A stretch of 64,000 bases of DNA, taken from assembly GCA_900708905.1 (NCBI GenBank), contig CAADRB010000012.1, positions 2,595,394 to 2,659,393 of the forward strand, in the 5' to 3' direction. Each line of letters begins with the position of its first letter. Positions within the stretch are counted from its first letter, which is position 1. The notes beneath the pieces are model-generated. The model did not search any database. It saw only the letters and a list, made by a program, of their open reading frames with translations, and had not been told where the DNA came from. Positions 12,235 through 25,985 of this stretch are shown here, in pieces. A program made the position numbers and the translations under genes. The stretch comes from Hymenolepis diminuta. Lineage: Eukaryota > Platyhelminthes > Cestoda > Cyclophyllidea > Hymenolepididae.

Positions 12235-15200
12235 ATGACTTCAGCCACCGCTTTGGGAATTTTGCTTGCGCTTATTTTGCAATTTGTAACTTCAGTAAGT
12301 AAAATTTTTTTTAATTGTTTATTTCACTATACTGTTTATGTAATAAAATGGATTTAATAAAAGTACATTCAAATTTTATTACTCATTTAAGGAAAAGGCA
12401 GCTTTATTGCTCAATTTCAATAATTTTTTCTCTTATTATCAAGTTAGATAAAATGTTGACAAAGTAATGCCATTAAAATTGATTGTTCGAAATTATCATC
12501 CCAGCTAAACGATCCCTTTACATATACAAACTGTCTGCCCCGTATTTATAAAGATGGAAGCGACGTCACCATTTAGTCTTAAAACTTGTGCGCTTTCAGA
12601 ATTTCACTCTCTTCTACATTCAAACAACTTAGAAACTGACCATCAAATACCTGCCTCAATAAAATACGAAAAAACGCAAACTTTTCTTTATCAAAAGGAT
12701 AATTAACTGTCTTGAAAATTAAGATCGAAACCAACTTATCAGTGTTTTAATCGTGAAATTCTAAATGATTACAAAGCACCTGCCCTATCTTCAGTTCTAA
12801 AAATATCATTTTTTCTGTTAAATATCCTATTTTCTATTTCCCCTTCCTTTAGTTGATAAATGTGATACTGCCTATTATCTAGATGACAGTTTAATTGTCA
12901 TTTCCATTCAGAAGCAATAAGGTGTGTTTATATGATGCAGCAGTTATTAACTTTATAAGACAAAAAAATTTCCCACGAATAAAAATTAAACTTAGAATAT
13001 CTTTTCTCCGCGTTCTCTTGGTAGTTTTTTTATTTCAAGTAAAATTAAAATACTTGTAGATAATTTAGCCTCATATGATTTGGTCACGAAAGATTAGATA
13101 ATCATTTTAAATATATTTTTTCCTATTTGTTAATAAATGAAACCATCCACAAATGTATATGAACAGCCAAAGCTGCAAAATTTGGCATCTTATTTCACCA
13201 CTAATTGCTTGTCATTGTGTTGGGAAAGAGAGAGGAAGACCAACTGTTTTATTATTGACAAGTTTAATCGACACATCCACGACAGTTGACTTTATCTCCA
13301 GCGAAAAATATCTTTTATGTACAATCAATAAAATTACTATTATTGATCACAATTCGAAGGAGACTGTTTAATAGAAAACCCAATAAGCAGACGGCTATAT
13401 GAACGTATTTAGGAACTAACCATCAATCGCATTGTGAGTTAACTACTATTTTCGTCTGTGATCATCAATAATGGCCATTTTCTCTTACACAAAGAATTAA
13501 TTTAATTTAAAGGCAGAAGTTACATCTTATTTTTATATTTCATTTGAATTGTACACATATTTATTTTTATTGTAATCGCTTAAAGGGGAGAACATTTAAA
13601 AAAGGCTTTCTAAGTTCATCCTGTTACCTCTCCCAACGCCAAAAAAAGCAGCTAAAATTAGAAAAATAGGGATAGAAAATGCAAATGTGATCTTAGTTTG
13701 AAATAAATTATTAGATAATAGTAATCTTGTTTTTAATTTACAACAACCAATTAGAGCTCAACACCAGTTGGAACTTCTAAAATACAGGCTTACGCAAGGA
13801 CTTGGTTTATTATTTCCTAGGCAAAAAACACTTTTTCATAGCTGTTAGTCCAGGCTATGAATCTATGCAAGGATAGTTTATTTCATATTGTTCTCATTCA
13901 GAGATGACTACTTTTGGATAAATATAAGTACATTAATTATATTACTCACCTAAACCTATCAAGTTTAATTTTTAAACTGCAAAGCTCATTTACGAAAGCG
14001 TTTAACAACACCAATCTTCCGCATAGAGGTGACATATAAAATCTTTCCGAGAAGAAATGCACATTCTCTCGTCTTCTTTATTAGCCAGGCTTAAGTGGTG
14101 CGACAAATCCAACAGGCGTGTATCTATGGACATTGACACGATTCAATAAATTAAGCAATATTGATCTATTTCAAATATTACAATTTTTACACCAACTTAA
14201 TCAAATTAATGCATTTAGTTTAATTTAGTGAGGCTGATATAGGAAATGTCAGGATAATCGTAAGTACACTTTGATGTTTTAAGTAGCTAACTGGACCATA
14301 ACGTCCCTTCAAAAGTGTGAACTTGATAGAGAGATATTAAATCTTCCGATATCAAATTTTCTGAGAAGAAGAAAAACGGAACTCTGAGCTTTAGTTTAAT
14401 CCCAACTCGTAGTTGGTGCCTTTAAGCCCTACGACCTGTGTGTCTTGACATTTTCCTGGCACTTTATAACTCCGATTAATGTTTTAGGGATAAATATTTG
14501 ACAGTTATACATCCTCTCTTTATCGCTCCGATTGTGCAAAATACACTAATAATAGAATTGGTAAAGGTTGCTCAAAATATTTACTTTATTTGATTACGGG
14601 ATTCGGGTTGTAGGAACTTTTAGACAATCTTGTAAAATAAAAATTTATGACTTTACATGTGTTTGATATATTTTTGGTGATATTCACACCAAATCGCCTT
14701 CTGTGTTTATCTGTTTATCACAATAGAAGTGCTGTTTATGGATAAAATATTATTAAATAATGAACGGTAAGAAATATTACGTGTAATACAAAGTTTTCCT
14801 TTCAATTTGTGTTAAAAAATTAAGCCGATCCATTTGCATCCACTACCTTACGATTTTATGGTACTTTACGTATATTCATCATTAAATCATTAGAACCCTT
14901 TTGAAAATAACATTTAGAAATATAAATCTTCCGTCTAAATAAATATCACAATAGTACTATTGCCGGCATTTCGCGTACTACTAAAGGTCTCGTAAGGAAC
15001 GCTCAGTAGCATTCTTTTACAACAATCGCCAATGTTTTGTTGAGTGTTTATGGCGTCGAGTGCATTAAGTGCATCCTATAATTATCACAACCCAGAAACA
15101 CCGCATAAAGTCAGTGGCTCTTCTATTTAAGTATTATTTCCTGTCTCCCCGAAGGGAATAGTTGCATACCGTTTGAACAAATGATGATGAACTGCCATCT

Positions 15201-18200
15201 CGAAAGCTGTTAAGTTCTAGCAAAACATCGACGGCTACAAACAGCTGTCTAGCGGAAGAAAAAATTGTATTTCTTCTTTTATTGGAAATTTTGTTGCATT
15301 CTTTAATATTCTACTTACAATAAATTTTTTATATTATTTTAATTGTGTATAAAAGGTTTTATAAAAGGTTCATTTGATTCAGCACAGAAGAGTACCAGTG
15401 ATATTTGGAAGTTTGATATATTGAAAATTCAACAAACGTTTAACATGTTGTCATCTTCCATTCATATCATATTTAAATTTATAAGTATGAAAGTCTCCAA
15501 CTTAATCAATTTTGGAAGGCTTAAAATTCTGCCTAGATATATAAATTAATATATAGAAATACTATGCAAAATTCCAAATTATTATTATGCCTTCGAAAAA
15601 TGGCTATGTTAACTCACCTTAATTCGGCAAATATATCCAGTTAACTTAATAATACTTTTAAAATGTGATTTTTTATTATTATTGATGTGATTTATTAATG
15701 TACTCGTTAATTCATATTACTTGGTAACACTTCTAATTTATTTCTCTCGTCATTTACTAATAAAGTATTTTTTCTTTTTCTGCATCCAATATCGATTATT
15801 TTAGAGTCAGCAGTAGCTATCTGAAACCTGTTCATTTTTTTGAGAACATTCATATAAGTGATAGAAAAGGAATAAATCATTTTGTCTTCATTTTTCAAAA
15901 TTATTTTTAAATCATACATTATCTTTCTACGATTATTTTAGTGTTACACATTATTTAATAATTTTCGCATAAATTTTAAAACATGTCGTGAAAATAAAAT
16001 TTAATTGAGCTAAATTAATGATAATTATTTCAGTGGTTAGCTCACAACCATCACAGTTAAGTTACACAAATTTTTAATATTGACATTAACAATAAAAATG
16101 TTAGACATAAATATGGCAAAAGGAAAAGACTAATTTCAAAAATATTCTATCCATAAAAGTAATTAAGCCCTATCACATTAGAGTTATTATATAAAAGGAA
16201 TAAAATTCTATCTTACTCTTCGTTTATTTCAGTTCAACGGTATCAGCCAAGACGACAATACAGTAAGTTATTTCTAATGAGGTATGTAGGTAACATTTTA
16301 CCTTTTAAATTGACTTAAACCCCCTATTGCCAAATTGCAAAAGGCCCGATCCATTCAATTGAAAAATTATTAGTTCCACTATCCTAAAGAGACTTCAAGT
16401 TGATGTAAATAAGTTTGTAAGGAAGAAAATTGCAAAACGGCCACTTTTGCATATTTTTTCGTCAGTGGAATACACGCTTCAAAGGATTATTCCTAATTCA
16501 AAGCTGCTTTGAGTATGTAAATACAGGTGTCGCCGAAAAGTTCTTCCGTGAGTATGTTTTTAACCATTGGAATCAAAGCTGCAAAAAAGTCTACAAGCCT
16601 GTTATTTCAACGCGCAAGTACAATCACCTACATAAACATGTCTTTTGACACTTCCCGAGAAAGCTCTCATATGAAGGATAACTATCTGTGCATTTCCAGA
16701 ATTACCTTTTATTCGCATTTTCTATAACGATACTCCGATTTTCGTCCACGAAGCTGGAGTGAGATCTTTTATGTCCCTATGACACATAATCCCTATCTGC
16801 CATGTCTAAATACACCCATCAATTTCCCCTTTTTCTATAGCTGCCTCGTTTTACCTAAAAAGCACATCTTCGCTCATGTTCTCACGCGTCCTTATTCAAG
16901 TGACTCATAGAACGATCTTTGTTTTCCTCTCAATAGCAACGCACTTGTGTTAGTTATCGGCTCCTACGCTTCCTGCTCACCTCCTCTTCTTCAGCACGAT
17001 CCCCTCTCTATCTCCCTCTCTGTCAATCGTTTCAAACTCGTTGTGGTTTCCTTGAATGCATTTTTGGTCTACTCAACTCTTGATGTTCTGCTCCACGATT
17101 GTTGTTAGCTCTTACTCAGACAGCTAACAATTGGTGACTGTTATTGTTGTTGTCATTTGTTAGCAGTGAACGCTTAGTTGTTATCTCAACTCCAATCTAT
17201 TCAAGCTTGAATATATTTTTAAAGTTAAATAACAGCTAATTATCGCTTTTAATATTTTCTGATATTAAACCAAGGTATATATTTTTTAAAGCCTTCCTTG
17301 GGGAAGGGTAGGCTCATTTCATGCCTGCAGACAATTGGTTGCACCGTGGACTTTGGTTAAATTTCTTGTTGGAAGAACGCGAAATTCACGGAATTTGTAT
17401 ATTGTAATGGATTACAAATTAAATAGTAATAAAATATGATAAATTTATTTGTTAAACCTACATTTAATGGATTTATTTATTTCATATTATTTTCATTATA
17501 ATCACCTCAATATCAGTATCAATAAGTGGAAAGATCGATTTTAAATAATTTTATCCAATAAATAGCAATTGAAGCAATAAATAATTTTCGATTTATTCAA
17601 ATGCTCATTCATCTAATAAGAAAATACGTATTTTTGTGAACACTTTTGTTTTATTCTGAACGATGGACAAACGTATTACTTCTAAATTATTTCTATCTAA
17701 AGTGATGGTTGCTATGTATATGTCAGGTATTATAAGTAAATGTCAGAAAATTCGCTTCATAATAAGCAAAACGGTAAGAATATACACAATTACATCATAT
17801 TCATGGTACTACATTTAAACAAAAAGGATTACTTTCATTTTAATAACTTAAGGCTAACTGAATAATTTAGTTAGAAATAAACCTTCAAATATTTTCATTG
17901 GATTGGCTGGATGTGATTTAATTTCAAACTTGCCCACCAACAGGTTAGAAAAAATTTTTAAACTGACTTTTGAAACTGGTAATATTAAAAAACCATTGGA
18001 TTTGATTTCATTTTAAAATATTTTTCATATTTCAGGCCTTATCCCGATATTTGGTTCCCCTCAATGGACTAAAGCGTCCATTTCGAAGAGAAGGCAGTTC
18101 TGTCGTAAAGCCTTTTCGGAACTTTGCTACAGGTTTAGTTGACAAAGATAAACTCTGGCTGCTTCTCCCTTGGGTAATTTTTTTATTAATCGTCTTCAAT

Positions 18201-21200
18201 TTGTCTTCAAACATACCTTTAATTGACTTTCTGTGATTATCAATTTTTTGAAATCCCAAATGAGCAGTGTTTGCAAAGTGAATCATTTCACTGTTATTAG
18301 ATAAATCATTTTTTGTTCATAACTAAAAGCTGTGCTGGTTTCTGTATCTCCAATTGGATGTGCAAGGATAATGACCCACTGCAGTTAACTCGTTTGTCTG
18401 CAAAATCAATGGTCACGAGTTTGTTGTCTATTAGTGCTCACCCAGTGAGTGAAATTGCTACCATCATTGGTTGTCAGCAAGCAGAATAGGTTGTGAAGTG
18501 CAAATTTCTCACAAGGGAGACTTCGAAATGCTGCTTTTCTACCAAAGATTGAAAATTCTTTTCTAGCTGGATTTGGAAGTTATTGCTACCATCTGGTGGA
18601 AGAAAATATCACCAGTTCATTGAATAAAAGATTTTAAAAGATGGAAACATCTATACTTCTGAATGATTAAGAAACTTTAATTTGATTAGGAACCTTGGTG
18701 ATTTGATTTGATTGAATCGATTGGCCATTTTAACCTCCGAATAGACTTCGACGTTGAGGCTCTGACTTGTAGGTCTCTTCCACTGACTACTAAGCCGACG
18801 GTCTACGACTGCATTGTCCGATAAACTAAAAAATTTCTACTTGTATTCACTTAGTAGCTAAATTTGAACTATTTATTTGCGATTTAACAATATTTGGCAC
18901 ATCCGCTAGTCCATTGACACTTTCAGTTAGCGAATTATTTTAATGCTTTATACTAATATATTGGAAGTCCTCATTGAATACTTTCAAATTGTTATTTAAT
19001 AATATTCTAAAAAAATCAAGGACATATCATATTAATAAATGACATTCATTTTCACCGCTCGTATACCTTTCTTATCACAATGAAGGTGCTTGCCAGGAAA
19101 GTGAAGTAGCCTTATAAATATATTAAATTGACCAAAGTGTATTCGTGTTTCTTTAGATAAAAGTTTGTGGTAAGGCTTGGCTTAAAGGTGCAGTGGATGC
19201 TACACAAATAAGCCCTCCTGTTAAATCTCAGTAATCCTCTTAAGAAGTCCAAATAGCCTCTGGCAGAGTACTCTAGTACAAATTTGCTCCCAAAATTAGC
19301 TAAGCTCTGTTCAAGATAGCATGAACAACGAGAGTATCGAGTGGAGAAAATTTATCACAAACTGTGGTTACCTGCCACTATGTTTAGTCATTAGATACAG
19401 TCAACACTATGCTGTAGGGATATTGACCGCTGATTGGCTTGGAAGAGCTCCGCACGCGTACCGCAGTTGCCCGCTACGGGATCAGTAGCACTTCCTTGAA
19501 TATTCAAGCACACGCGAGATTTTTTTGGTCAGTATTGAAAGTGTTGTGAATTTCACAAAGGTAAATTAGTGGTCAAAAGAATATGAAATTGTGTTCGATA
19601 ATCATTTGATAAACTTGATAAATATCTGCTTACATGTTTTATACTATCAAGCCCTTCTGAAAGTGAACACCCTGGCATAAACGGGGCATTCCTGAGTGTC
19701 TTAAATGAAAAACTCGTCTTTATTACTACTCTTTTGATAAGTTTGAACCATCAATATGCTTTTCATTTACCGTATTTTTCTTGTTTAATGACGGCTAAGT
19801 CCACAGTTTCGAGTGCAATCTCATAAATAACTGCAAAAATAAATCTTTTCTCTTTTTAGATTTTGCAACTTGTCTTTAGCTGGTTCACTCTAGATATCAA
19901 TTAAAATTCGAGTATAATTTTATTCCATTTTCTTGAACTTAAACAAGAATTTAATGCTTAAATTCATATTTATCAAAATAAAATAGAATTTGCTTTAATA
20001 ATAATCGGCAAACTAATTGTTAAAAGTAAATTAGTAGTGAAAAATGTAATCCCTCGTAACAATAAAAGCATTTGATTTTACAGAAACTTGGAAAACAGGA
20101 AAAATTCCCGATTCGAGAGGTAAGATAATTAAAAATTTAAAACTGTATTATTAGAATAACATGTTTTCATTACTTTATCACAATTTATTATTGTTTAATA
20201 AGGACCCCGAGGCAGTTAATGTAGGGTCAAGCAGACGCTCAATCCATTCAACCAAAAAGGTGAGCCTACTTATCAGTATTAAAGTAGTTTATGTATATGG
20301 GAAAGAAATAAAATACGAGGCATTAATTAGCCTACGACCTCTATAAACCTTATAAGTTTGAAAAATGCCACAATTGCGGTTCATCTTAATAAATGGCTTC
20401 ATATTCACATCACTTAAAATATTGTCGTTATGATAAAGTTAAGGTAATGCAAATATGCCATGAAAAGGTAATTTAACTAAAATTCAAAGGCATTAGCTTA
20501 ATTAAGCATCTGTGTTGGGATCATTTTAAAATATATTTAACATACAATCTCGATATGAATTTGTACATTTGAAAGAAAAATAAGTTGTAATAAATAGACG
20601 AATAATGGCAATATGCATAAAATTTCCAAAAAATTCCAGTTGTGAAATCGCAAGTATCAACGAAAGGAGCTTAAAAACCGAACCTGTCTGTTATATTTAA
20701 AGACTTTACCCATTCCTTTGGGATTTCGCATTGCCTACCACGGGGAAGGGTGAGGAAGAAAAAAGTTCCGAATCACTTGTGATGGAAAGATCTATCTGCA
20801 TTTAAATGCACTTACCTAGAATCCCATTTGTTCACTGTATTCAGATGAATCTATCAAATCGTTCAGCAATATTAACTGCTAGATAACACTAAGGCTAACT
20901 TAAATAATATAACTGGTATTTTCACTTGAGTAATTATAAATTAATTCCTCCAATCATATTCTAGATATTCATGGGAGCATATCCCTACAAGCTGCAAGGC
21001 GGCGAACTACATGGATTTGCGATGGCTGAGATGGCCTGCAGGGAATCTGGTGAAGCCTTCTTTGGTGACGGAGGCTTTCGAGCCCTTCTGACTTCGCATC
21101 ATCGTCCACTGGACAAAATCATGCCACGACACTTGTCAAATCTTCCTCTCGTCAATCTCCATGTAGGTTCTTAATTTGAAATATTGCTGTCAAACGGGTG

Positions 21201-22563
21201 CCGCCAAGTCATTCAATGGTCCTATATTTTAAACCTGTAACATTCATGAAGTAGCAAAATGTAATTAAAACAGGCTTAATGGATGACCAGTGAAATATTT
21301 TCCATTAAGAAGATGAAAATATCATAGCAATTTTTATTTTGTTAGAATACATGGCGGTTTCCGTATGAACTTCTAGGAGAAAATATTGACAGCAATATTT
21401 TAAAAATTAAACTGACGATCTAGGTCAAGTAAAATCGTGACAACAAATTTGAAGTAAAGATTTTAAGTACCGATTCGATTTTGTGTTTCCATTTGCGTAT
21501 TTTAAATACATATCTAGAAGCTAGCACAGTACGTTAGAGATTAAAGATATTCGTTTCAACAAAACGGTCCATTTGAAGAAATAAAAGGCGATCTCATTCA
21601 GAACCTAAAGTACGTCTTTATAAAAAGTGTATTACAGCGGGAATTCACATATATACTCGTCTGTTCGATGTATGGCAGAAATATTTCGTCCAGTTGTAAA
21701 TTGTATAAAATGGAATTTCAAACAATGCATTTCAGAAGACCATCTTGTATTATTAAATTATAATGTAATGACAGAAAGATGTTATAGGACCTGGACTAAT
21801 TCATGAGTCCTATATGTGCTTCCTGGCAAGGGTCCCACTGATAAAATCTACTAATATGAATTGGAAAATACATTTGCGTTTAGACCAATCTTATGTTCAT
21901 AAATTGTAGAATGATGTTCTAATGTATGCTACATAAATATTTAACACTTTTAATTTGCTAGGGTGATCTTCTTGCGAAGGATTGGCAAGATTTCTTGTAC
22001 GGACGACTGGCCAACAATACATTAATTTCCATGGACGGATCTAAAGAAGAGATTTCTCCACGATGGTTAGTTATTTCAGCTTTATCTAATTTATCCAGAC
22101 CTTTTATACATTTTCAAAAATCGAAATTAGGGAAGCTTAATTTATCAGTTTCAAAGAACTGCAGTCGGCTGACTATGAAGTGCTTAAGGACAAATCGGTA
22201 GTTTCCCAAAATAAATTTAAACAGAATAGATCAAACAATTTAACATATATATATATATATTTAAATCTATCATAACGAGATCAAATTATAGCGAAAAATA
22301 AGGTTGTTTCAAGCATACTTAATTTAAGTAACTAACTTATCTCAGTTGTGTTATTGAAATTTAGGAACTGGAAATACTACTGGCTTGGTGATGGCTACCG
22401 AAGAACATGTACAAGTTGGACATCTAGTTATTTGATGGATGTCGCTAATGTCATTGCCCTTGATTATGAAAATCAGGAAGTTGTTCATGATATTGCCTCA
22501 TGTTCATCTAATCTCCACCTTCTTTGCTACTCCGTGTGTGAGGACTACGATCAGTTTTTGTGA
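12235..22563 (+). CDS. Secreted endostatin-domain protein without collagen repeats
   Basis: Eight exons, 273 aa: 12235-12294, 16233-16262, 18036-18173, 20084-20119, 20203-20259, 20965-21162, 21962-22065, 22365-22563. All junctions are GT-AG; the first five are phase 0 and the total is in frame. Residues 1-20 form a hydrophobic signal peptide. Residues 21-107 are a basic linker with RR and KK pairs. Residues from about 117 match the C-terminal endostatin fold of collagen XV/XVIII: GGELHGF, FRALLTS, LPLVNL, SMDGSKEE, YRRTCTSW, ASCSSNLHLLC. Cys132, 223, 254 and 262 reproduce the order of the two endostatin disulfides, with family-like 31- and 8-residue spacing; Cys266 is extra. Endostatin is normally released from collagen by proteolysis. 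Here no Gly-X-Y tract was found in any exon or intron, so the product is probably secreted alone. Its receptor and role are unknown. The domain call is strong; exons 2, 4 and 5 rest on splice signals and phase. Confidence 0.85.
12295..16232 (+). other. Large intron 1 of the endostatin gene
   Basis: A 3.9-kb intron with canonical GTAAGT donor and TTTCAG acceptor separates the signal-peptide exon from a 30-nt exon. I looked for Gly-X-Y coding exons that would make this a true collagen and saw none. The content is AT-rich with no recognised element. Confidence 0.6.
16772..17113 (+). repeat. Dispersed repeat R3, copy 1 (in intron 2)
   Basis: A pyrimidine-rich segment inside endostatin intron 2, alignable by eye over about 340 nt with 58141-58490. 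Shared blocks include atgacacata/atgacacaaa, ccctatctgccatgtc/ccctatctgtcatgtc, tcctcac/tctcacgc-cgtccttaa and the terminal ggttagctct/tgttagctct. It contains no coding sequence. The divergence between copies points to an old interspersed element of unknown class. Confidence 0.6.
19190..19505 (-). repeat. Dispersed repeat R1, copy 2 (inverted, in intron 3)
   Basis: Inverted relative to copy 1 at 2511-2837 and located inside the intron between exons 3 and 4 of the endostatin gene. The CCAAT-containing block, the Sm-like aattttggg and the block ending in the ggattactgag motif are retained; the middle third is more diverged and has small indels. Confidence 0.7.
22242..22261. repeat. Short (TA)n microsatellite
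   Basis: About nine TA repeats in the last intron of the endostatin gene. Confidence 0.8.
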
Positions 22564-22669
22564 CCTGATCTGCATTTAGTTTACTAAGACCTCGTGTACT
22601 CCCATTTCTTTACTCTGTATTTCCAACTCATAGCATGCATTCTCTGAAGAAATTTTGAAATATTGTCTT

Positions 22670-22675
22670 ATTAAA
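22670..22675 (+). promoter_or_regulatory. Probable poly(A) signal of the endostatin gene
   Basis: ATTAAA, the commonest variant of AATAAA, lies about 107 nt after the TGA stop. No better hexamer is nearer the stop. Confidence 0.45.
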
Positions 22676-23324
22676 ACAACCTAAATGTATACCATTTTGG
22701 CAGTATAAAGTGTTCTACTGCTAAAAAAGCACTTTTCAATGGCAAATATTATATTTTAAGAGACTAGCAATAGCTATTATCAAAATGTGATAATATAACG
22801 TCTGTTATTTTAAATCCCATGTATTATTTTATTAACTGAAAAGTGCATACAGGTCATAAAGGAATCAGTTCATGAATAATTACTGTAACTGACACTGTAA
22901 CTGCACTTCCCCAGGTGGTGTGAAGTGCAAACGTAGTTCATAAAATTTATGCACAAAATGCCATTAGCTGTACGTACCGAATTATCTTTTCAATCAAGGG
23001 TCGATGCGGACTTCGTTGCAGAGACTACGTTAAGTGGGCTTTAATAACACCAGGTAATTGGTAGTTAAAATCAAAGTAGCTCTATATTGAGAGGGACAAA
23101 ACTATTCGGTAAATACCATCCGTTAGAAGAAATGAAAATTATTTTCCCCAGCTCCCAATATTTTTCTTTAAATAAAAAAGTTATGCCTTTCTTTATTTCC
23201 CCACTGATAAAAGACACTTGCTAGTTATGCCTATTTATTTAAGCCGATACCGATTGAGATGGGGTTTCGTTAGTACACGTGTGTTTACTATAATGTGTTG
23301 TAATAATGTTGGAAGATCTATCGA

Positions 23325-23545
23325 GGTCACATCGATCGAATAGAAGGAACAGATGGAATAAGTCAAGTCATCCATGTCGCCAGATCAGTTCGGAGGTGGC
23401 AGGCAAGCCACCCTAATTTATTAATAAGTAAATTATGTTTACATACAAAACATTTCTTCGTTAGACGTCAGTCATGTCTCGTTGTCGGTGTCCCGGCGTG
23501 ACGACCGACATCTGTGTTGATAGACGTCTGCTGGCTATTGCAGTG
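23325..23545 (+). repeat. Direct repeat R2, copy A
   Basis: Alignable with 23861-24170. Shared blocks: cacatcgatcgaatag, cggaggtggca/tggaggtggca, acaaaacatttcttcgtt, agtcatgtctcg and gatagacgtctgctggctat. Copy A carries a small extra segment after cgaatag. Both copies read the same way about 0.3 kb apart. No terminal inverted repeat or coding capacity was recognised. Confidence 0.7.
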
Positions 23546-23860
23546 TCTTGTGTTTTGCCGTGGGTTACTTCTATGTTAAGTTGTTATATTACCGAATTTT
23601 CTAGATCTTTCAGCATTATTATATTGGCCTTTAGTTTGTTACGTTATTACACTATCTAAATGCGGTTATAAGATAAAATAAAATTTGTAGAGCTACATCA
23701 ACATAGTAAGTGATGATCGGCAAATTTAAATCATCTGAAATGTTTCATTTAAGGAGAAAATGCTTCTGAAAAATCGAGATTTATAACTCTAATTCCCTCA
23801 GTGCCACTATACGCTAATGAAATCAATAGGAAATCGTTATACCGTAATGGTCATCTACTG

Positions 23861-24170
23861 GGGCCACATCGATCGAATAGATGGAATAAATCAAGTTACT
23901 CATGTCGTCACATCAGCTTGGAGGTGGCAGACAAGCCACCCCAATATATTAATAACCAAATTAGGTTTATACACAAAACATTTCTTCGTTGGACGCCAGT
24001 CATGTCTCGCTGTCGGAGTCTCGGCGTGATTATAGACACCCGTTCAGGTATCTATGTAAAAACAATCAAACATCCAGCGTGACCACCTGTGGACACTGTA
24101 GTGGAGATCTTATCGCCAGTCAATCATTTCTAAGCGCTAGGTGATGATAGACATCTGCTGGCTATAACAG
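23861..24170 (+). repeat. Direct repeat R2, copy B
   Basis: Second copy of R2. Relative to copy A it has about 90-100 nt of extra sequence (about 24041-24140) before the last shared block gatagacatctgctggctat. This indicates an insertion in B or a deletion in A. Confidence 0.65.
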
Positions 24171-25985
24171 CAATGAAATTCAGCTATTAAAAAAGGGCAA
24201 AAGAAAATTGATTGGTCACAACAGAACTGAGCTTATTTATCTTAAAGCTGTGCTTTTCCTCTTCCTGGATCACTTTAATCAACAACCAGTACATATAGTC
24301 CTCTCATAAACATCCGTTGATGGATCTGAAAAAATCTCAGGTTATTATTAATATTAAAATATTGATCGGACACCGAAAATCAAGTTTTGTCCCAGGAGTG
24401 AACGATCCATATCATGCTGGTAGTCTGCAAGTTGGTTATCATTCATATCAATATTCTGGGGCAAGCTTTACCGAAAGCCTTAACAATTAATATTGGAAAA
24501 ATTTTCTATCTGTCCGTGGATTAAATCTTCAAACAACAATCATATGAAGACAAAGTTCATTCCTAAAATGATCTTTGTCAGAATGTTAAAGATCCATGAA
24601 ATAAATATAAAATTGTTTAATTAACTCTGGGTCTATATCAAATGTGGTTTCGTGATGTCTAGTGGGAACCTAGATGTTAGTGGTAGATGTTAGCCCTAAA
24701 ATATTATACCAAGTATTTCAACAACTATAGTTCATTTGGTACTGTCCAAATTGATAAGAGATAAAAATCACAGAACGTTAAGAACATAGATTTATCCTGT
24801 CAACAGCGTCCTAGAACTATGCTTTGTTTAGCTGTACCAGGTTTGTGCGTCAGCTTCCACGATATCACGCAATTTAGTAATCTGTAAAATTAAATGGAAA
24901 ATACAGCGAAAAACGTAACATTCATAGAACACTTATTGAAATTTCTCGCAAAAGTATACTTCAATTAAATAGAAAACATTTTCTAGTAGTGTCTTCAATG
25001 ATATCAGTTTTATAATATCGGCTTATTTATTTAAAATCTATAATGCTATTTCAATGGCTGGTATGGAGCTCAAGTAGAAAGTCCAAAAAAATCTTCTTAT
25101 AGTAAACAATTAGGCATTTTTTATAAGTTGCAAATGTGAGCAACGAAGGGTCTGATATTATATAGTTTTGGTAATACAGGCTCGCTTTATATTTGAAAAC
25201 AATTGATAGATATTAATAATTTTTCGTGGACATAGAAATCGAACACTAATCACTTAATCGACTTTTACAGTGATGATGTCAGAACACTTCCTATCATATT
25301 TATATAGTTTAATACATATTGTAAGATGAGTCGGTCTTAGATGGAAGAGTTAACTGAAGATATTTTACAAAAAGAGTATGCTGGAAATGCAACCATTCCT
25401 TGGGAGGTTGTGGAATAGGGAGGAGTAGCTAGGAAAGGTGTCAAAGAGATGGAAATCACCCACGCCATTAAAGCACGTGACAAGATGGCTAGCCCTATAT
25501 ATACAGCCATTTCGTCAGTTTGCCTCATTACCGTTCGCCCATCTACTTGTTATTAGCGGATGATTGGGTGATTTGAACAACGGAGCTCCCGACTAGTCGG
25601 TGTAATCGTTAACTTAACCGAGTTTCGATTTATTTCCCAACCTAGTGGTCTACATCTTACAATATTATATAAACTGGCCAAAGAAAAAATCTGCAATGCA
25701 GAGATCATTAAGGCTCTTATTTAATCACAAAGTTGAGAATTATTTTTGCCTTTGAAACTTTCCATTACTAATAAATAAAGTTAGTATACTTTGCGTTGAA
25801 CCCAATAACATTTTCATAAAAATTTGAACTTATTTGATTAAGAAAGCACTGTAATTACAAGTAAATTTTTATTATTTTAAACGAAATTAATGTATTTATC
25901 CATTTGATTCCATCAGATCAGTTAAAATAGTTCAGTTATATAGCAACATCTGCGCACTGCTTGAATCGTTTGGTATATTTCAATA

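Larger units (their letters stand above)
22676..25985. other. Intergenic between the endostatin gene and DLAT
   Basis: About 3.3 kb without a recognised gene. It holds the R2 repeat pair (23325-23545 and 23861-24170) and a moderately GC-richer, TATA-containing patch at about 25330-25600 that could be an old LTR or promoter sequence. I could not classify that patch. Confidence 0.5.

Noticed and set aside
12295..20083. Hidden collagen Gly-X-Y exons in the endostatin gene introns
   Set aside because: Scanned by eye for runs of GGN-NNN-NNN codons in open frames; none was seen.
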